A stretch of DNA of 64,000 nt from an uncultured Bacteroidales bacterium. Lineage in GTDB: Bacteria > Bacteroidota > Bacteroidia > Bacteroidales > Bacteroidaceae. The number at the start of each line of letters is the position of its first letter. Within the stretch, counting starts at the first letter, position 1. The notes below the pieces were generated by a model. It was not told the DNA's origin. It saw nothing but the letters and a program-made list of their open reading frames with translations, and did no database searches. The translations under genes were made by a program, and so were the position numbers. Of the stretch, positions 52,676 to 62,093 are shown one piece after another. The stretch is from the NCBI GenBank assembly GCA_902772585.1, contig CACYBB010000019.1, positions 23,247-87,246 on the forward strand. Reading direction: 5' to 3'.

Positions 52676-53818
52676 GTGTTTCTTGAAGAATGCCGCCACA
52701 CATTGTTGGGCTTTTACAGGACATGAGTGGGGCATATCCCATAGCTCCGTTTCTAACAGGCGGTCTGCACCCTGCGACTGCCACACATCATGCATCGTGC
52801 GGAACGCCTTCTCGACGCCCGCCACAGGAAACAGTTTATCCTGCGAACCATTGATAAAAAGCATCGCCTTCGGACAGGCTATGCTGGCTATGTGCGGATA
52901 GTCCAGCCAACGGCGCAAGCCGGGCAGACAGTTGGCAAAGCCACCATTCTCTGTGCGCTTGTATTTGAACGACAATTGTTCGTCGGTCGTCACCATCCAA
53001 CAGACAGAAGCCGATGCCTTGATATGGTCAGACAACGCCGCCAGCATCCAGGCACGATAGGCACCCATCGACCAGCCCGTACAACCAATCCTCTGGGCAT
53101 CCACCTCCGGCTGTCCGGCCAGCCACTCGGTAGCCGACAGGTCATCATAGGTCATATAGGCCGACAGGTCAATGCCATACATCATCATATTGCCGGCTAT
53201 CATGTCGTATTTGTCGCGTCGCGGACCTTCCTGCTGACCGCGCTCTCCCCACATCGGAGCGTCAGTAGCCAACACCACATAGCCTTGCTGGGCCAGATAG
53301 TCACCAAAATACTGACCATCATAGCCGCTGAGCCACTCATCAGCATCCTTCACAACCGTTGAGTCCTCGCAAGCCAGCGGTCGCACCACTTTCTCCTTGC
53401 CTATAAAGAGGTGGGCACCATGGTCGTGCAACACGTTGACAGCCGGAAATGGTCCCTTTCCATCGGGAATCAGCAGATAGGCAGGCACCGAGTAGTAACG
53501 ACTGAGGTGGAGGTAAAGTTTACGTGCACGATAGCCATCACGCTGCTCTTCATAGACCACCTCAGCACGATAGGCATCGACAGCCTTGGGTGGTGCAGAG
53601 AGCATACAGTCAAAGACTTTCTGGCGCGCTACACGTCGCCACTCGCTGAAATCAGTGATGTCACTATTCCCCCACGCTAATGGGTAAGTCAAGTCTGCCA
53701 ACAGCGAGTCGGCATAGACGGGCAGGTTACGACGGAACTCATAGCGATCGCGCTGTTGCGCCCACAACGTTGTCGCCACAAGCAACAACAACAGTCCCCA
53801 ACATCTTTTTTCTCTCAT
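52670..53818 (-). CDS. Secreted alpha/beta hydrolase (dienelactone hydrolase/acetyl esterase type)
   Basis: The start at 53818 (MREKRCWGLLLLLVATTLWA) gives a clear signal peptide and a 382-residue enzyme. It shows an oxyanion region with YLLIPDGKGPFPAVNVLHDHGAH and the nucleophile elbow GWSMG (IGCTGWSMGAYRAWML). A later Asp (INGSQDKLF) and a C-terminal His (MPHSC) complete a plausible triad. Related proteins include large abhydrolase_7/acetyl-xylan-esterase-like enzymes that deacylate plant polysaccharides; the substrate is inferred. It overlaps dusB tail-to-tail by 6 nt, and a TATCTTTG box lies at 53851-53858. Confidence 0.85.
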   Translation of the reverse strand: MREKRCWGLLLLLVATTLWAQQRDRYEFRRNLPVYADSLLADLTYPLAWGNSDITDFSEWRRVARQKVFDCMLSAPPKAVDAYRAEVVYEEQRDGYRARKLYLHLSRYYSVPAYLLIPDGKGPFPAVNVLHDHGAHLFIGKEKVVRPLACEDSTVVKDADEWLSGYDGQYFGDYLAQQGYVVLATDAPMWGERGQQEGPRRDKYDMIAGNMMMYGIDLSAYMTYDDLSATEWLAGQPEVDAQRIGCTGWSMGAYRAWMLAALSDHIKASASVCWMVTTDEQLSFKYKRTENGGFANCLPGLRRWLDYPHIASIACPKAMLFINGSQDKLFPVAGVEKAFRTMHDVWQSQGADRLLETELWDMPHSCPVKAQQCVAAFFKKHL

Positions 53819-53850
53819 CGTTTCTTCGCTTCTAATGATTTCTTCCGCCA

Positions 53851-53881
53851 CAAAGATACATATTTTTCCTTATATATGCAA
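53851..53881 (-). promoter_or_regulatory. Promoter of the secreted hydrolase
   Basis: On the - strand, TTG (53881-53879) and TATCTTTG (53858-53851) are spaced by 20 nt, 32 nt before the hydrolase start. Confidence 0.7.
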
Positions 53882-53899
53882 CAATTCAGGAAAAAGTAT

Positions 53900-53907
53900 T
53901 ACCTTTG
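53900..53907 (+). promoter_or_regulatory. -7 box TACCTTTG of the 59-residue peptide gene
   Basis: A perfect TAnnTTTG box lies 8 nt before the ATG at 53916, so the leader would be very short. Confidence 0.6.
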
Positions 53908-53915
53908 CAGTCAAC

Positions 53916-54095
53916 ATGAAACGACTGACCACCTTTCTCCTGTGCCTCATGGCTATGCTGACGACAACGGCTCAGACCACCAAAGAGCCAAAGGGTATCG
54001 TGCGCTTTTTCAGCCGTTTCCATTTTAAGGATGGCAGCGTAAAGGGCACCCTCCTCGACTGGTATGTCAATGCCTCCCTCGGTGTCCGATTCTAA
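53916..54095 (+). CDS. Small secreted protein, 59 residues
   Basis: A good signal peptide (MKRLTTFLLCLMAMLTTTAQ) precedes a mature part of about 39 residues. This starts TTKEPKGIVRFFSRFHFKDG and ends GTLLDWYVNASLGVRF; it is basic and aromatic. A final beta-strand ending in Phe recalls the C-terminal signal of outer-membrane barrels, so it could be a remnant that joins a signal peptide to a last strand, or a real peptide. The last 20 codons recur at 63359-63421 with only synonymous changes. It has its own promoter box and terminator. I do not recognise the family. Confidence 0.65.
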   Translation: MKRLTTFLLCLMAMLTTTAQTTKEPKGIVRFFSRFHFKDGSVKGTLLDWYVNASLGVRF

Positions 54096-54103
54096 GACTA
54101 ATA

Positions 54104-54135
54104 AAGGGGATCTGTCATCGCAGACAGGTCCCCTT
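54104..54135. terminator. Terminator between the small peptide and esterase-pectinesterase genes
   Basis: A 13-bp stem (AAGGGGATCTGTC with GACAGGTCCCCTT, one G-T pair) has a 6-nt loop, lying between two convergent genes. Confidence 0.75.
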
Positions 54136-54164
54136 ACTACCTTAATCAAACTAATACCCTATTC

Positions 54165-57100
54165 TTATTTCACCATAATCTTTCGTATCGTACCATCGCT
54201 CATGCAGACGATGTTCAAACCACGCTGCATCGTAGGCAACTGACGACCTTGCAGGTCGTAGATGACATTATCAATTATCAATTGTCCGTTATCATTTAGA
54301 CGCATAGCGCCGCTAATACCTGTCGTATTGACGCTGATGGCAGCGCAGGGAGCACTCAGACCACCCATCTCGTTAGCCGCACGGACAGCATACTCACCTT
54401 CTTCCGTAGCAGTATAGGTAGGCTCGGTGGTGAAGGCGATGATCTTGCCGTCCTTGACGATGGCATAGAGCAGTGCATAGTCACTACCCGTCCACGACAG
54501 TTCGCCGGCATTGGCCTGCAAACCAGTGGGCACAGGAGCCTGCTCGGTCAGCGTGGTGGGTTGCCAGTCATCGTCTTGACCCATCACAGCAGCGAGTGTC
54601 GGCTGTGCAGCCTCCTCGGCAGTGAGCACGGGATTGTTCTCGTGGGTCTCTGCAAAGATAGTCTTACGACCGCTCAAATCTACAGCAGCACCATTAACAG
54701 TATGCGAGCCATACTCTGCAAAACGTGCGGGCCAACCACTACTCATCTCGCTCCAGCCGATGGCCGAAGGAACGACCTCCATCTCTGTGTCAATGAACAG
54801 GGCGATAGGTGTTCCCTGACCCCATGGGCGTCCCAGCGTGTAGGTGCCGTTCACATCGTCTGTGTCACCGACTATCTTACAACCCTGCAGGATGTAGCCA
54901 TACTTCTTGGGAACAGAAGGTACTGCCAGATAGCCACTCTTAACCTGACGGAAGGTGACCTTATTATAATATGCATCACCCTTACCGCAGATATAGTCGG
55001 TACGTCCACGAATCACACCGCCCTCGAAATAGAACTTTCCGTTCTGGTTGTTCGAGACGTAGGTATCCTGATAGCCCCAGAGACAAGCATCCTTGAAGAT
55101 GGTGCGGTTCGACTGGTCCTGTACAGCGATGTCGCGTCCGTGGGCATCACCCATCGATGTCTTGATGGTCAGGTTCTGGAAGTAGCAGTCCGTACCCTTG
55201 ATCTGCAGCACGTCGCCCTTGCCGATACCCTCCAGCGGACAAGCGTCGCCGAAACCGTTGTTCCAAGTGGCTGCAGGTGTGACGTTGGTCAGCACAACAC
55301 CCTCCATCGACTCGCCAATGAAGCTGGTGTTAGCAGCAGACAACACAGAGGTGGGGTTGTCGTACTCTTTGTCGTCGCCACCCTTTACCTTACCCTCTGG
55401 ATGGAAGACGTAAGGCTCGTCGCTGTTCTTGATGAACACACGGAAGCGAGTAACCTTGTCTTGACGACTGTTAGCAGCAGCCAGCGCCTCGTCGATGGTA
55501 CCCATATCAGGTACGATGAAGTCGTACATTGCCTTTGCCACGACAGGACGCTGCATGGTGGTAAATGTGATGACAACAGCCTCAGCATATTTGTTGCCCG
55601 ACTTATCCTGCACATAGTTGGCAGGCATCTGGAAGGTGTATTGTGTGCCATAGTCCAACTGACTGTAGTTGAAGCTGACCGAACGGCTGCTCCACTCTGG
55701 CTGCAACGTCTTGTCACCCAGTGTTACGACACCATCGCTGTTAGCAGACTCTATGCGCTCGTCGAACGTAATGGTAATCTTGCCAGTAGCCGATACGCCA
55801 GTAGCCTGATTAGCAGGAATAGTACCTGTCACTACAGGAGCCGTTTCGTCTGCAACAACCACTGCCTCGCCAAGGACATAGACATTGCCTACACCTGATT
55901 CCGAATTGGTAGCATACTTCAGCCCGCAGAACTCACCAGCAGTGAAAGTGTATTTTTCGCTGAGCAACTCAGTACCTGTACCCATGATACGAATATATAC
56001 AGTCTCCTTGCCAATGGCGTCAGCAGGCAGCGTGAACGACAAAGGAGTAGCCACGTTAGCCGTCATCTGCCAAGCCTCGCCAAGGTCATTATAAGTAGTG
56101 CCATCCACAGAGTACTGTGCCTTCCAATTCTTGGTAGCAGCATTCTTGGCGGCCATGTCAGCAGTGAAAGTGGCAGATGTGAAGCCTACTGTAGAGAACT
56201 GAAACTGCCAAGCTATCTCTGCGGTGTTGTAACCGTTCTGATAAAGTCCGTTAATAGTGGATAATACGACACTCTGGCGATTGCGCACCACAGGAGTGCC
56301 TGTGCTCTGAGAATAAACCGGCGTACCATCGCTTTGTTTGACAATGCATGATTTGGCATTGCGATTAGCGTCCCACACCTCATCGGCAGTGAAAGGCTTT
56401 CCTTCGTAGTCGTAGGCTGCCGTCTTGCTGGCATCAAAGACAGCAATAAAGTCCTGCACCTCGTAGTTGGCGATGAGCGTCATATCGCTATTGACGGTCA
56501 ACTCACGCTCCTTAGTAGCGCCTGCATTCTCGTTGTCATCGGTCCATGAGAGGAACTTGATAATCTTCGATTCGTTGGCAGTAGCCGTAACCTTCGTACC
56601 CTCCTCATACTGACCGTTATGGTCGTTGGGGGTTAACGTCACACTGCCTAGTCCCTCGCGCTCAGCATCGTTGACGGCCTTGGCCTTGACGGTATAGACT
56701 GGAATGGTCTCGAAGACGGCCTTCATGGTTTTCTCACCATCCATCACAATAGTGGTCTCTGCCTCCGTACTGACCTGCGCACCTGTAGCATCCTGCCACT
56801 CCTTGAACTTATAGCCAAAGTTCTTGGTGGCCTTCAGCGTTACCTGCGAACCTTCCTTATACTGTTCCAGGTCGGGCTCACGCGTGATAGTACCAGCCTC
56901 AGCAGGTTCCACGAAGGTGTTCAACATATATTTCGTCACCTGAGCGGCAGCACCTACGAGCTGACCTTCGATAACGACATCAGCAAGTCCCATGTCCTTG
57001 TTGTTGCCTAGTCCGATTAATGAGAAATTGAGTTTAAACGGCTGATCGGCTGTAGCTGTGATGTTGCTGACCTCATAGCTAAACGATGCAATGTCCAGCG

Positions 57101-59249
57101 ATTTACCGCCACGATTGACGTCGGCATCAGTGCAAAGTGTCTCCTTATTGTCACCAGCCTCAGCAGAAACTGTCAGCTTGCCGCTATCAGTACCGAAGCG
57201 TGCCCCCTTGAAACTCACCTTGGTAGGTACAAAGCTAAAACCATCCTCGGGTGTCAACGTCAAAGTCATGGTGTTGTCAACACCTGCAGAGGAAGACAAT
57301 GAGGAACCACTACCGTTGTGAATCTTTGTCATGGTTGTCTTATCGCTACCCTTACCAGTATAAACGATAGTGCCATTAACGGTTAGTGCGCTGCCTGCCG
57401 ACCAGGTCTTGCCAGCGAAACCTGCGCTCAGCGTCTCCGGGTCGAAGACCACATCATCGCCCTGATTCAGGCCGCCCTTGTCGAGCGAATAAGTAATCTT
57501 TCCCGTGATGTTCACACCAGCAGCATCCTTCGACTGTCCACTGACAGCAACATCAGAGATACAAATCCAGCGACCATTGTCCACCTGTCCTGACCAGGGA
57601 TAGACGCGGATAAGCAGTTGTTCACCCTCTTCCACCTTGACGACGTCCTCAGAAGAAATCTCGTTCCAGGTGCCAGTCAGCACTGCCGACGAGAAGATAG
57701 TCTTACGTGTAACGAAGCCATCGGTAGAATAATAGACGTGACATTGCAGTGCGCCGCCACCCTGCGCCTTAATCTTCATGGCAATGCTGTTAATATCGAG
57801 TTTCTTCCCCTCTGGTGCAGTAACAGCAAACTGCACATACTGGTTAGGCGAGTCGTCGATACCGGCAGAAGGCCACGCACCTGTAGAACCCGTAGGAGCT
57901 ATCAAGGCACCATAGCCATTGACATAGCCATAAGTCTCAAGGCCTTCATATTTTGCATCAGCGGCAGTGGCATTACCTGTGACGGTGGCCAGAGCCTTGT
58001 CAGTATTGTTCATGGTCCAGTTGACAGTGAAAGGATCGCCACCACCCAGTTCAATAACCTTGATGGTAACGGGTACGCTGATGCTCTTGTCACCCTGTGT
58101 AGCGGTCACCGTTCCATTATACTGACCTACGGCTGTCAGATTCACCTTGGCATAAAAGGTCTTGATAAGCGAACCATTCTGGTAGTCGATAGTCAGTGCA
58201 TTGCTCCAGTTCTGCTTGTCAGTGGACAGCACGATACCCTCAGTGGCAGTAACTGTAATGGTGCCACTGGCAGGCTCCAGTCCCAGACCGCTGAGTGTCA
58301 GTTCCTTCATAGCCGTCTTGCCCAGATAGCCCTCGCCCAGGTCAACGGTAGAAGGGGTGATAGACAAGTCGGTAGGAATCTCGATATTGTCAGCCAGGAT
58401 GCCCTGCTGCTTCAGCAGTTGTGCACAGAGGCGTGCAGCCGTCAAGGCACCTGTCAAGTTATAGTGGGTATTGTCTTTCTCTGCGCCTTTATCAAAGAGG
58501 GCAGCATAGCACTTGTCGTAGGTACCATAACTCTCATAGAGGTCTTTGGTAGCTGTCGTCATATCGATGAAAGCAATATTCTCTTCCGTAGCCAACTGCT
58601 TCATCTGGTAGCCGTAGTCGTAGGTATGGTTGTCCTCAGCGATACTCAGACCCGTCTTCAGCACACCGTCAACAATGGCGTCGTACTTGCTGCCTAAGTC
58701 GTGGCGACCAGGGCGCGTAATCTTATTATCATTACCAAAGTAGCAACGACAGACAGCCGACACGAGGATAGGCGTAGCACCCTTCTCCTTCACAGCGTCG
58801 ATAATCTGCTTCAGACACTGCTTATAGGTTGTCGAGGGGGTAGTGCCTCGTCCGTCGCTCTTCACGGCAGCAGCATTGGTGGCATCACCCTTGGCAGTAT
58901 AGTAAGCCTGCAACTCCAGGTTATCCACACCATTGTACTTGCCGTCATTGTGGGCAAACTGGATGAGGACATAGTCGCCAGCCTCCACATTGTTCTTGGC
59001 GTTCTGCCAGAGTTCATTGAAACCACCACGGGAGTCGCGTCCTCCCTTGGCATAGTTCACTGACGTCCACCCATTGCTGAGGAAGTTACCGAAATACATT
59101 CCCCAACCACGCGTATTGGTGGCCGACTCATCATACGGTGCCATCGTGGAGTCACCCAGCGTGTGCACCTTCTTTGCTGCATCCGTGCTACCGACGGTGA
59201 TAAGCATCGTCAGCAGGAGCAGCATCATTCTAAAGAGTTTGTTTTGCAT
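54165..59249 (-). CDS. Multidomain rhamnogalacturonan acetylesterase-like/pectinesterase protein
   Basis: The 1694-residue secreted enzyme, in order: signal peptide (about 1-24); an SGNH hydrolase of the rhamnogalacturonan acetylesterase type (HTLGDSTM, nucleophile Ser about 33; GGRDSRGGF; FAHNDGK; DNTHYN about 261); Ig-like and carbohydrate-binding-like beta domains to about 765; two InlB-repeat-like domains (about 770-935); another beta domain; a Big_5 Ig domain (about 1140-1235); and a pectinesterase (about 1240-1590) with GYQDTY (about 1393), TDYICG (about 1418) and LGRPWG (about 1473). A sorting-type tail (YDLQGRQLP) ends it. It should remove acetyl and methyl esters from pectin at the cell surface. 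A propeller-AraC regulator lies upstream. Confidence 0.9.
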   Translation of the reverse strand: MQNKLFRMMLLLLTMLITVGSTDAAKKVHTLGDSTMAPYDESATNTRGWGMYFGNFLSNGWTSVNYAKGGRDSRGGFNELWQNAKNNVEAGDYVLIQFAHNDGKYNGVDNLELQAYYTAKGDATNAAAVKSDGRGTTPSTTYKQCLKQIIDAVKEKGATPILVSAVCRCYFGNDNKITRPGRHDLGSKYDAIVDGVLKTGLSIAEDNHTYDYGYQMKQLATEENIAFIDMTTATKDLYESYGTYDKCYAALFDKGAEKDNTHYNLTGALTAARLCAQLLKQQGILADNIEIPTDLSITPSTVDLGEGYLGKTAMKELTLSGLGLEPASGTITVTATEGIVLSTDKQNWSNALTIDYQNGSLIKTFYAKVNLTAVGQYNGTVTATQGDKSISVPVTIKVIELGGGDPFTVNWTMNNTDKALATVTGNATAADAKYEGLETYGYVNGYGALIAPTGSTGAWPSAGIDDSPNQYVQFAVTAPEGKKLDINSIAMKIKAQGGGALQCHVYYSTDGFVTRKTIFSSAVLTGTWNEISSEDVVKVEEGEQLLIRVYPWSGQVDNGRWICISDVAVSGQSKDAAGVNITGKITYSLDKGGLNQGDDVVFDPETLSAGFAGKTWSAGSALTVNGTIVYTGKGSDKTTMTKIHNGSGSSLSSSAGVDNTMTLTLTPEDGFSFVPTKVSFKGARFGTDSGKLTVSAEAGDNKETLCTDADVNRGGKSLDIASFSYEVSNITATADQPFKLNFSLIGLGNNKDMGLADVVIEGQLVGAAAQVTKYMLNTFVEPAEAGTITREPDLEQYKEGSQVTLKATKNFGYKFKEWQDATGAQVSTEAETTIVMDGEKTMKAVFETIPVYTVKAKAVNDAEREGLGSVTLTPNDHNGQYEEGTKVTATANESKIIKFLSWTDDNENAGATKERELTVNSDMTLIANYEVQDFIAVFDASKTAAYDYEGKPFTADEVWDANRNAKSCIVKQSDGTPVYSQSTGTPVVRNRQSVVLSTINGLYQNGYNTAEIAWQFQFSTVGFTSATFTADMAAKNAATKNWKAQYSVDGTTYNDLGEAWQMTANVATPLSFTLPADAIGKETVYIRIMGTGTELLSEKYTFTAGEFCGLKYATNSESGVGNVYVLGEAVVVADETAPVVTGTIPANQATGVSATGKITITFDERIESANSDGVVTLGDKTLQPEWSSRSVSFNYSQLDYGTQYTFQMPANYVQDKSGNKYAEAVVITFTTMQRPVVAKAMYDFIVPDMGTIDEALAAANSRQDKVTRFRVFIKNSDEPYVFHPEGKVKGGDDKEYDNPTSVLSAANTSFIGESMEGVVLTNVTPAATWNNGFGDACPLEGIGKGDVLQIKGTDCYFQNLTIKTSMGDAHGRDIAVQDQSNRTIFKDACLWGYQDTYVSNNQNGKFYFEGGVIRGRTDYICGKGDAYYNKVTFRQVKSGYLAVPSVPKKYGYILQGCKIVGDTDDVNGTYTLGRPWGQGTPIALFIDTEMEVVPSAIGWSEMSSGWPARFAEYGSHTVNGAAVDLSGRKTIFAETHENNPVLTAEEAAQPTLAAVMGQDDDWQPTTLTEQAPVPTGLQANAGELSWTGSDYALLYAIVKDGKIIAFTTEPTYTATEEGEYAVRAANEMGGLSAPCAAISVNTTGISGAMRLNDNGQLIIDNVIYDLQGRQLPTMQRGLNIVCMSDGTIRKIMVK

Positions 59250-59299
59250 TGTTTGTTTTGTTTGTAGTTTTTAAGTGATTGTAGTTTTGAAACCTGCTG

Positions 59300-59307
59300 C
59301 AAAGGTA
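59300..59307 (-). promoter_or_regulatory. -7 box TACCTTTG of the pectinesterase gene
   Basis: TACCTTTG reads on the - strand 51 nt before the start codon. No strong -33 box is seen, which suits a promoter that needs an activator (inference). Confidence 0.55.
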
Positions 59308-59357
59308 CAACGATTACCCGTTGAAATGGGGGTATTTTTGCACCAAAGGGGATAAAA

Positions 59358-59386
59358 AATGCGTCAAAGTAACTTTTTGACGCATT
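59358..59386 (-). terminator. Terminator of the AraC-type regulator gene
   Basis: An 11-bp stem (AATGCGTCAAA with TTTGACGCATT) has a 7-nt loop and is followed on the - strand by a T run. It separates the regulator from the pectinesterase gene, so they are not one transcript. Confidence 0.85.
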
Positions 59387-59401
59387 ATTCAACCTTCTCC
59401 A

Positions 59402-61882
59402 CTATCTTTTTTCCCTAAACTCCGAAGGCGACTGTCCTTTGCTTTGTTTGAAACTCCGACTGAAGTATTTCGGGTCAGTAAAACCACAGGCGTAGGCTAT
59501 CTCAGAGACTGTCTTGTCGGTATGTTTCAGCAGTTGACAGGCATGCTTGATGCGGGCCTCGCTCATCAGTTCCTGTGGTGTGATACCCATAGCCTGTTTC
59601 AGTTTACGCTGCAGACCACTGCGACTGACGGCGGCAGCAGCAGCCATATCTCCCACATTGGCATCGTTATTCGACAGATTCTCCTCGACAAACTGCATGA
59701 CGCGCCTTATCATCGGATCCAGTTCTTTCTCCTCAGCAATGGTTTCTTCCTCATTTCCTCTTTCTTTTTCCTTCTCACTTCTTGCATCAATCAGTGCCAG
59801 ATACTTCTCCAACGTCTCACGGTGCTGACGTCGGATACGACGAATATATAATAAGGTATAGAGAATAGCTGCTACAGCCCCGATAATTAGTAGGAGAATG
59901 AGTAGCTGGCCATACCATGCTTCCCAGAAGGTGGGCTTGACGATAATAGTCAGTTGGCGCACGTTATCTTGCCACTCGCCATCGCTGTTGGTGGTGCGCA
60001 CCTCCAGCAGATAGTTGCCGGGCTTCAGATCGAGGAGCGTAGCAGAGCGGTCGTGACCGATATAATGCCACTGTTCATTGGGCAACAGGCGGAAGGCGTA
60101 GCTGATGTGGTCGGCAGCACTATAGTCGAGGGCGGCAAAACGTACCGTGATGCTACGCTCACCAGGCAGCAGCGTCAACGTATCCTGCCGGGTAATATCC
60201 CAACGTTTGCTACCCCCTTGTACGGAGAGAGCTGTCAGCACCACCTCAGGTGCAGGACTTTCGACCTGGAGTTGGCGCATCGATGTAATAATGGCACCGT
60301 CCATCAGTCCTATCAGCCACCGCTCACCACTGAGCAGTAGCGGATGGGCCTCGCTGAAACGATAGTCGGCATGGAAGTAGCGAGCATCAAGCACACGGGT
60401 ATGATACGCTGAATCTATTAACGTCAGCAGATGACTGCCAATGGCCATCACTCCCCCATCGTCAAGGGTCGCCATCGACTGTACAATATCATTATGCTGT
60501 ACATGTAAGCTGTCGTTGAAATGGCGGAAAATGAGTTGTTCTGCCAATAAATCGCTACTTTCTATCAGGTTCACGCCCCCACTCTCGGTACTGACATAAT
60601 AGCGTCCCTGCCGGTCACGCACCACATCCATCGTGGCACTACTGCTCAGGCTGGTGGCACGCTCCGTCTCACGATGGTGCAGACGGAATAGCATCTTGTC
60701 GGCCTGGCGTTCCATAGGAGCCACCAGCAGACCGCTGCCTGTTGCAGCCATCCACAAATTGTCAGTGAACGACAGGTAGCGTACCCGCGGGCATTGCTCC
60801 TTAGGGTAGTTCTTAGGCACCTTGAAATGGGGAACCTCAGCATTAGTATCATCGCTATAGCAGACGCCCCCACCCAGCATAGCCACCCACAGACGGCCAA
60901 AACGGTCTGCCGTAATATGATAGACATCTTGGTATGAAATATCGGTGAAATGGGCTATTTCGTACTGTTCCCCACCCTTGCTGCGCAGTCGGAAGAGTCC
61001 TCCCTTCTTGGTACCCAGCCACAGCGTACCGTCAGGAGTTTCGTACATGCAATAGACAGGGGCAAAGAAACTGGTATGCTGCTGGTGCAGGCGACCGTCA
61101 GTACCGAGGAAACCTATCAAACGGTCCATGGCTGCATCATAGAGGCGAATGGCAGCATCGCCTTTCGTCGTCACCCAATAGCGTCCCTGACGGTCGGCAA
61201 ACAGGCATTTCACCTCGTCACTGGGGGTGATATCGACACGACGGGAACGGTTGACATCAGTAATAAAATGGTAGATGGCACTATTGTCTTGTGCCCAGAG
61301 GTTGCCATCACGGTCAGCCATAACAAAGGTCAACGAATGGAAAGGCATTGTCAGCGGATAGTGTGTCGGCTGGCTCTCGCCCTGTTGCTGATAGGTCAGC
61401 GTACCGTCCGCACTCAGCGTCCACTGTGTCTGGTAGCGGTCCTTCCAAGAGTAGCCCGTGCGGTTTAGCAACGAACGGCTCTTCCTGAACTTCATCAGTT
61501 CCTTGTCAGTATAGTGGTGGGCGCTGGAATCTATGTCACAGAAACGATAGCTGTGCAAATCGAAGTAATAGTCACCATCGTCCGTGGCGCATAGTATCTT
61601 TTCACCAGGCAGCAGACAGATGTTACGGATACGGTCTGTCAGCATGTGAGAGCCGTCGCCAGCCTTCGGCTTGAAGGTTTGAAACTCATAACTGTCATAG
61701 CGGCACAGTCCGTTCCACGTAGCAAACCACATAAAGCCCTGATCGTCCTGCAGCAACTGTACGACATGGCTCGACGGCACGCCATCGCTCTCGTCGTACC
61801 GCACCACCCTACATAACGGCTGTGCCATCACAGCCTGTGTCAGCAGCCCTATTGCCAATATCAAAAACAGCCTTTTTCTCAT
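59402..61882 (-). CDS. Membrane-bound propeller/Y_Y_Y/AraC transcription regulator
   Basis: The start at 61882 (MRKRLFLILAIGLLTQAVMA) gives a signal peptide and an 826-residue product. Periplasmic two-component-regulator propeller repeats follow (DDQGFMWFATWNGLCRYDS, DGTLWLGTKKGGLFRL, FGRLWVAMLGGGVCY), then a Y_Y_Y domain ending about 670, a membrane segment (LLILLLIIGAVAAILYTLLY) and a C-terminal AraC helix-turn-helix (VSEIAYACGFTDPKYFSRSF). This resembles hybrid two-component systems but has no HisKA, HATPase or receiver domain, leaving only a short charged linker. It is therefore a one-component transmembrane regulator, probably sensing pectin fragments and switching the neighbouring esterase-pectinesterase gene. 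Confidence 0.9.
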   Translation of the reverse strand: MRKRLFLILAIGLLTQAVMAQPLCRVVRYDESDGVPSSHVVQLLQDDQGFMWFATWNGLCRYDSYEFQTFKPKAGDGSHMLTDRIRNICLLPGEKILCATDDGDYYFDLHSYRFCDIDSSAHHYTDKELMKFRKSRSLLNRTGYSWKDRYQTQWTLSADGTLTYQQQGESQPTHYPLTMPFHSLTFVMADRDGNLWAQDNSAIYHFITDVNRSRRVDITPSDEVKCLFADRQGRYWVTTKGDAAIRLYDAAMDRLIGFLGTDGRLHQQHTSFFAPVYCMYETPDGTLWLGTKKGGLFRLRSKGGEQYEIAHFTDISYQDVYHITADRFGRLWVAMLGGGVCYSDDTNAEVPHFKVPKNYPKEQCPRVRYLSFTDNLWMAATGSGLLVAPMERQADKMLFRLHHRETERATSLSSSATMDVVRDRQGRYYVSTESGGVNLIESSDLLAEQLIFRHFNDSLHVQHNDIVQSMATLDDGGVMAIGSHLLTLIDSAYHTRVLDARYFHADYRFSEAHPLLLSGERWLIGLMDGAIITSMRQLQVESPAPEVVLTALSVQGGSKRWDITRQDTLTLLPGERSITVRFAALDYSAADHISYAFRLLPNEQWHYIGHDRSATLLDLKPGNYLLEVRTTNSDGEWQDNVRQLTIIVKPTFWEAWYGQLLILLLIIGAVAAILYTLLYIRRIRRQHRETLEKYLALIDARSEKEKERGNEEETIAEEKELDPMIRRVMQFVEENLSNNDANVGDMAAAAAVSRSGLQRKLKQAMGITPQELMSEARIKHACQLLKHTDKTVSEIAYACGFTDPKYFSRSFKQSKGQSPSEFREKR

Positions 61883-61891
61883 TGTCAGGTG

Positions 61892-61899
61892 CAAATATA
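61892..61899 (-). promoter_or_regulatory. -7 box TATATTTG of the AraC-type regulator gene
   Basis: A TAnnTTTG box on the - strand lies 10 nt before the start codon, with no good -33 box at normal spacing. Confidence 0.45.
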
Positions 61900-62032
61900 C
61901 GCATTTTGCTGCAATTCTCCACGTTGCAAGTAACATTTTCTTTGTATTTTGTCTGTTTGAGAGTTTCAGTGATGGCGGTCATCGCCATTCTGTACCTTCA
62001 GGTCAGAGAAATGAAAATAAATATAAATATAT

Positions 62033-62063
62033 TTTGCATTTCGCTCGGTTTGCACTATCTTTG
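62033..62063 (+). promoter_or_regulatory. Promoter TTTG-N19-TATCTTTG
   Basis: A consensus Bacteroidetes promoter with TTTG at 62033-62036 and TATCTTTG at 62056-62063, 31 nt before the ATG at 62094. This is one of the strongest in the window by eye. Confidence 0.8.
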
Positions 62064-62093
62064 CAGTCAGATACACCAAATAAATTATTGCTT

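Noticed and set aside
54561-55898. 445-codon open frame antisense to the pectinesterase region
   Set aside because: It lies wholly inside a well-supported gene with catalytic motifs on the other strand and has no recognisable domain.
57618-58697. 359-codon open frame antisense to the esterase domain
   Set aside because: Shadow of the coding strand; no start context or family signal.
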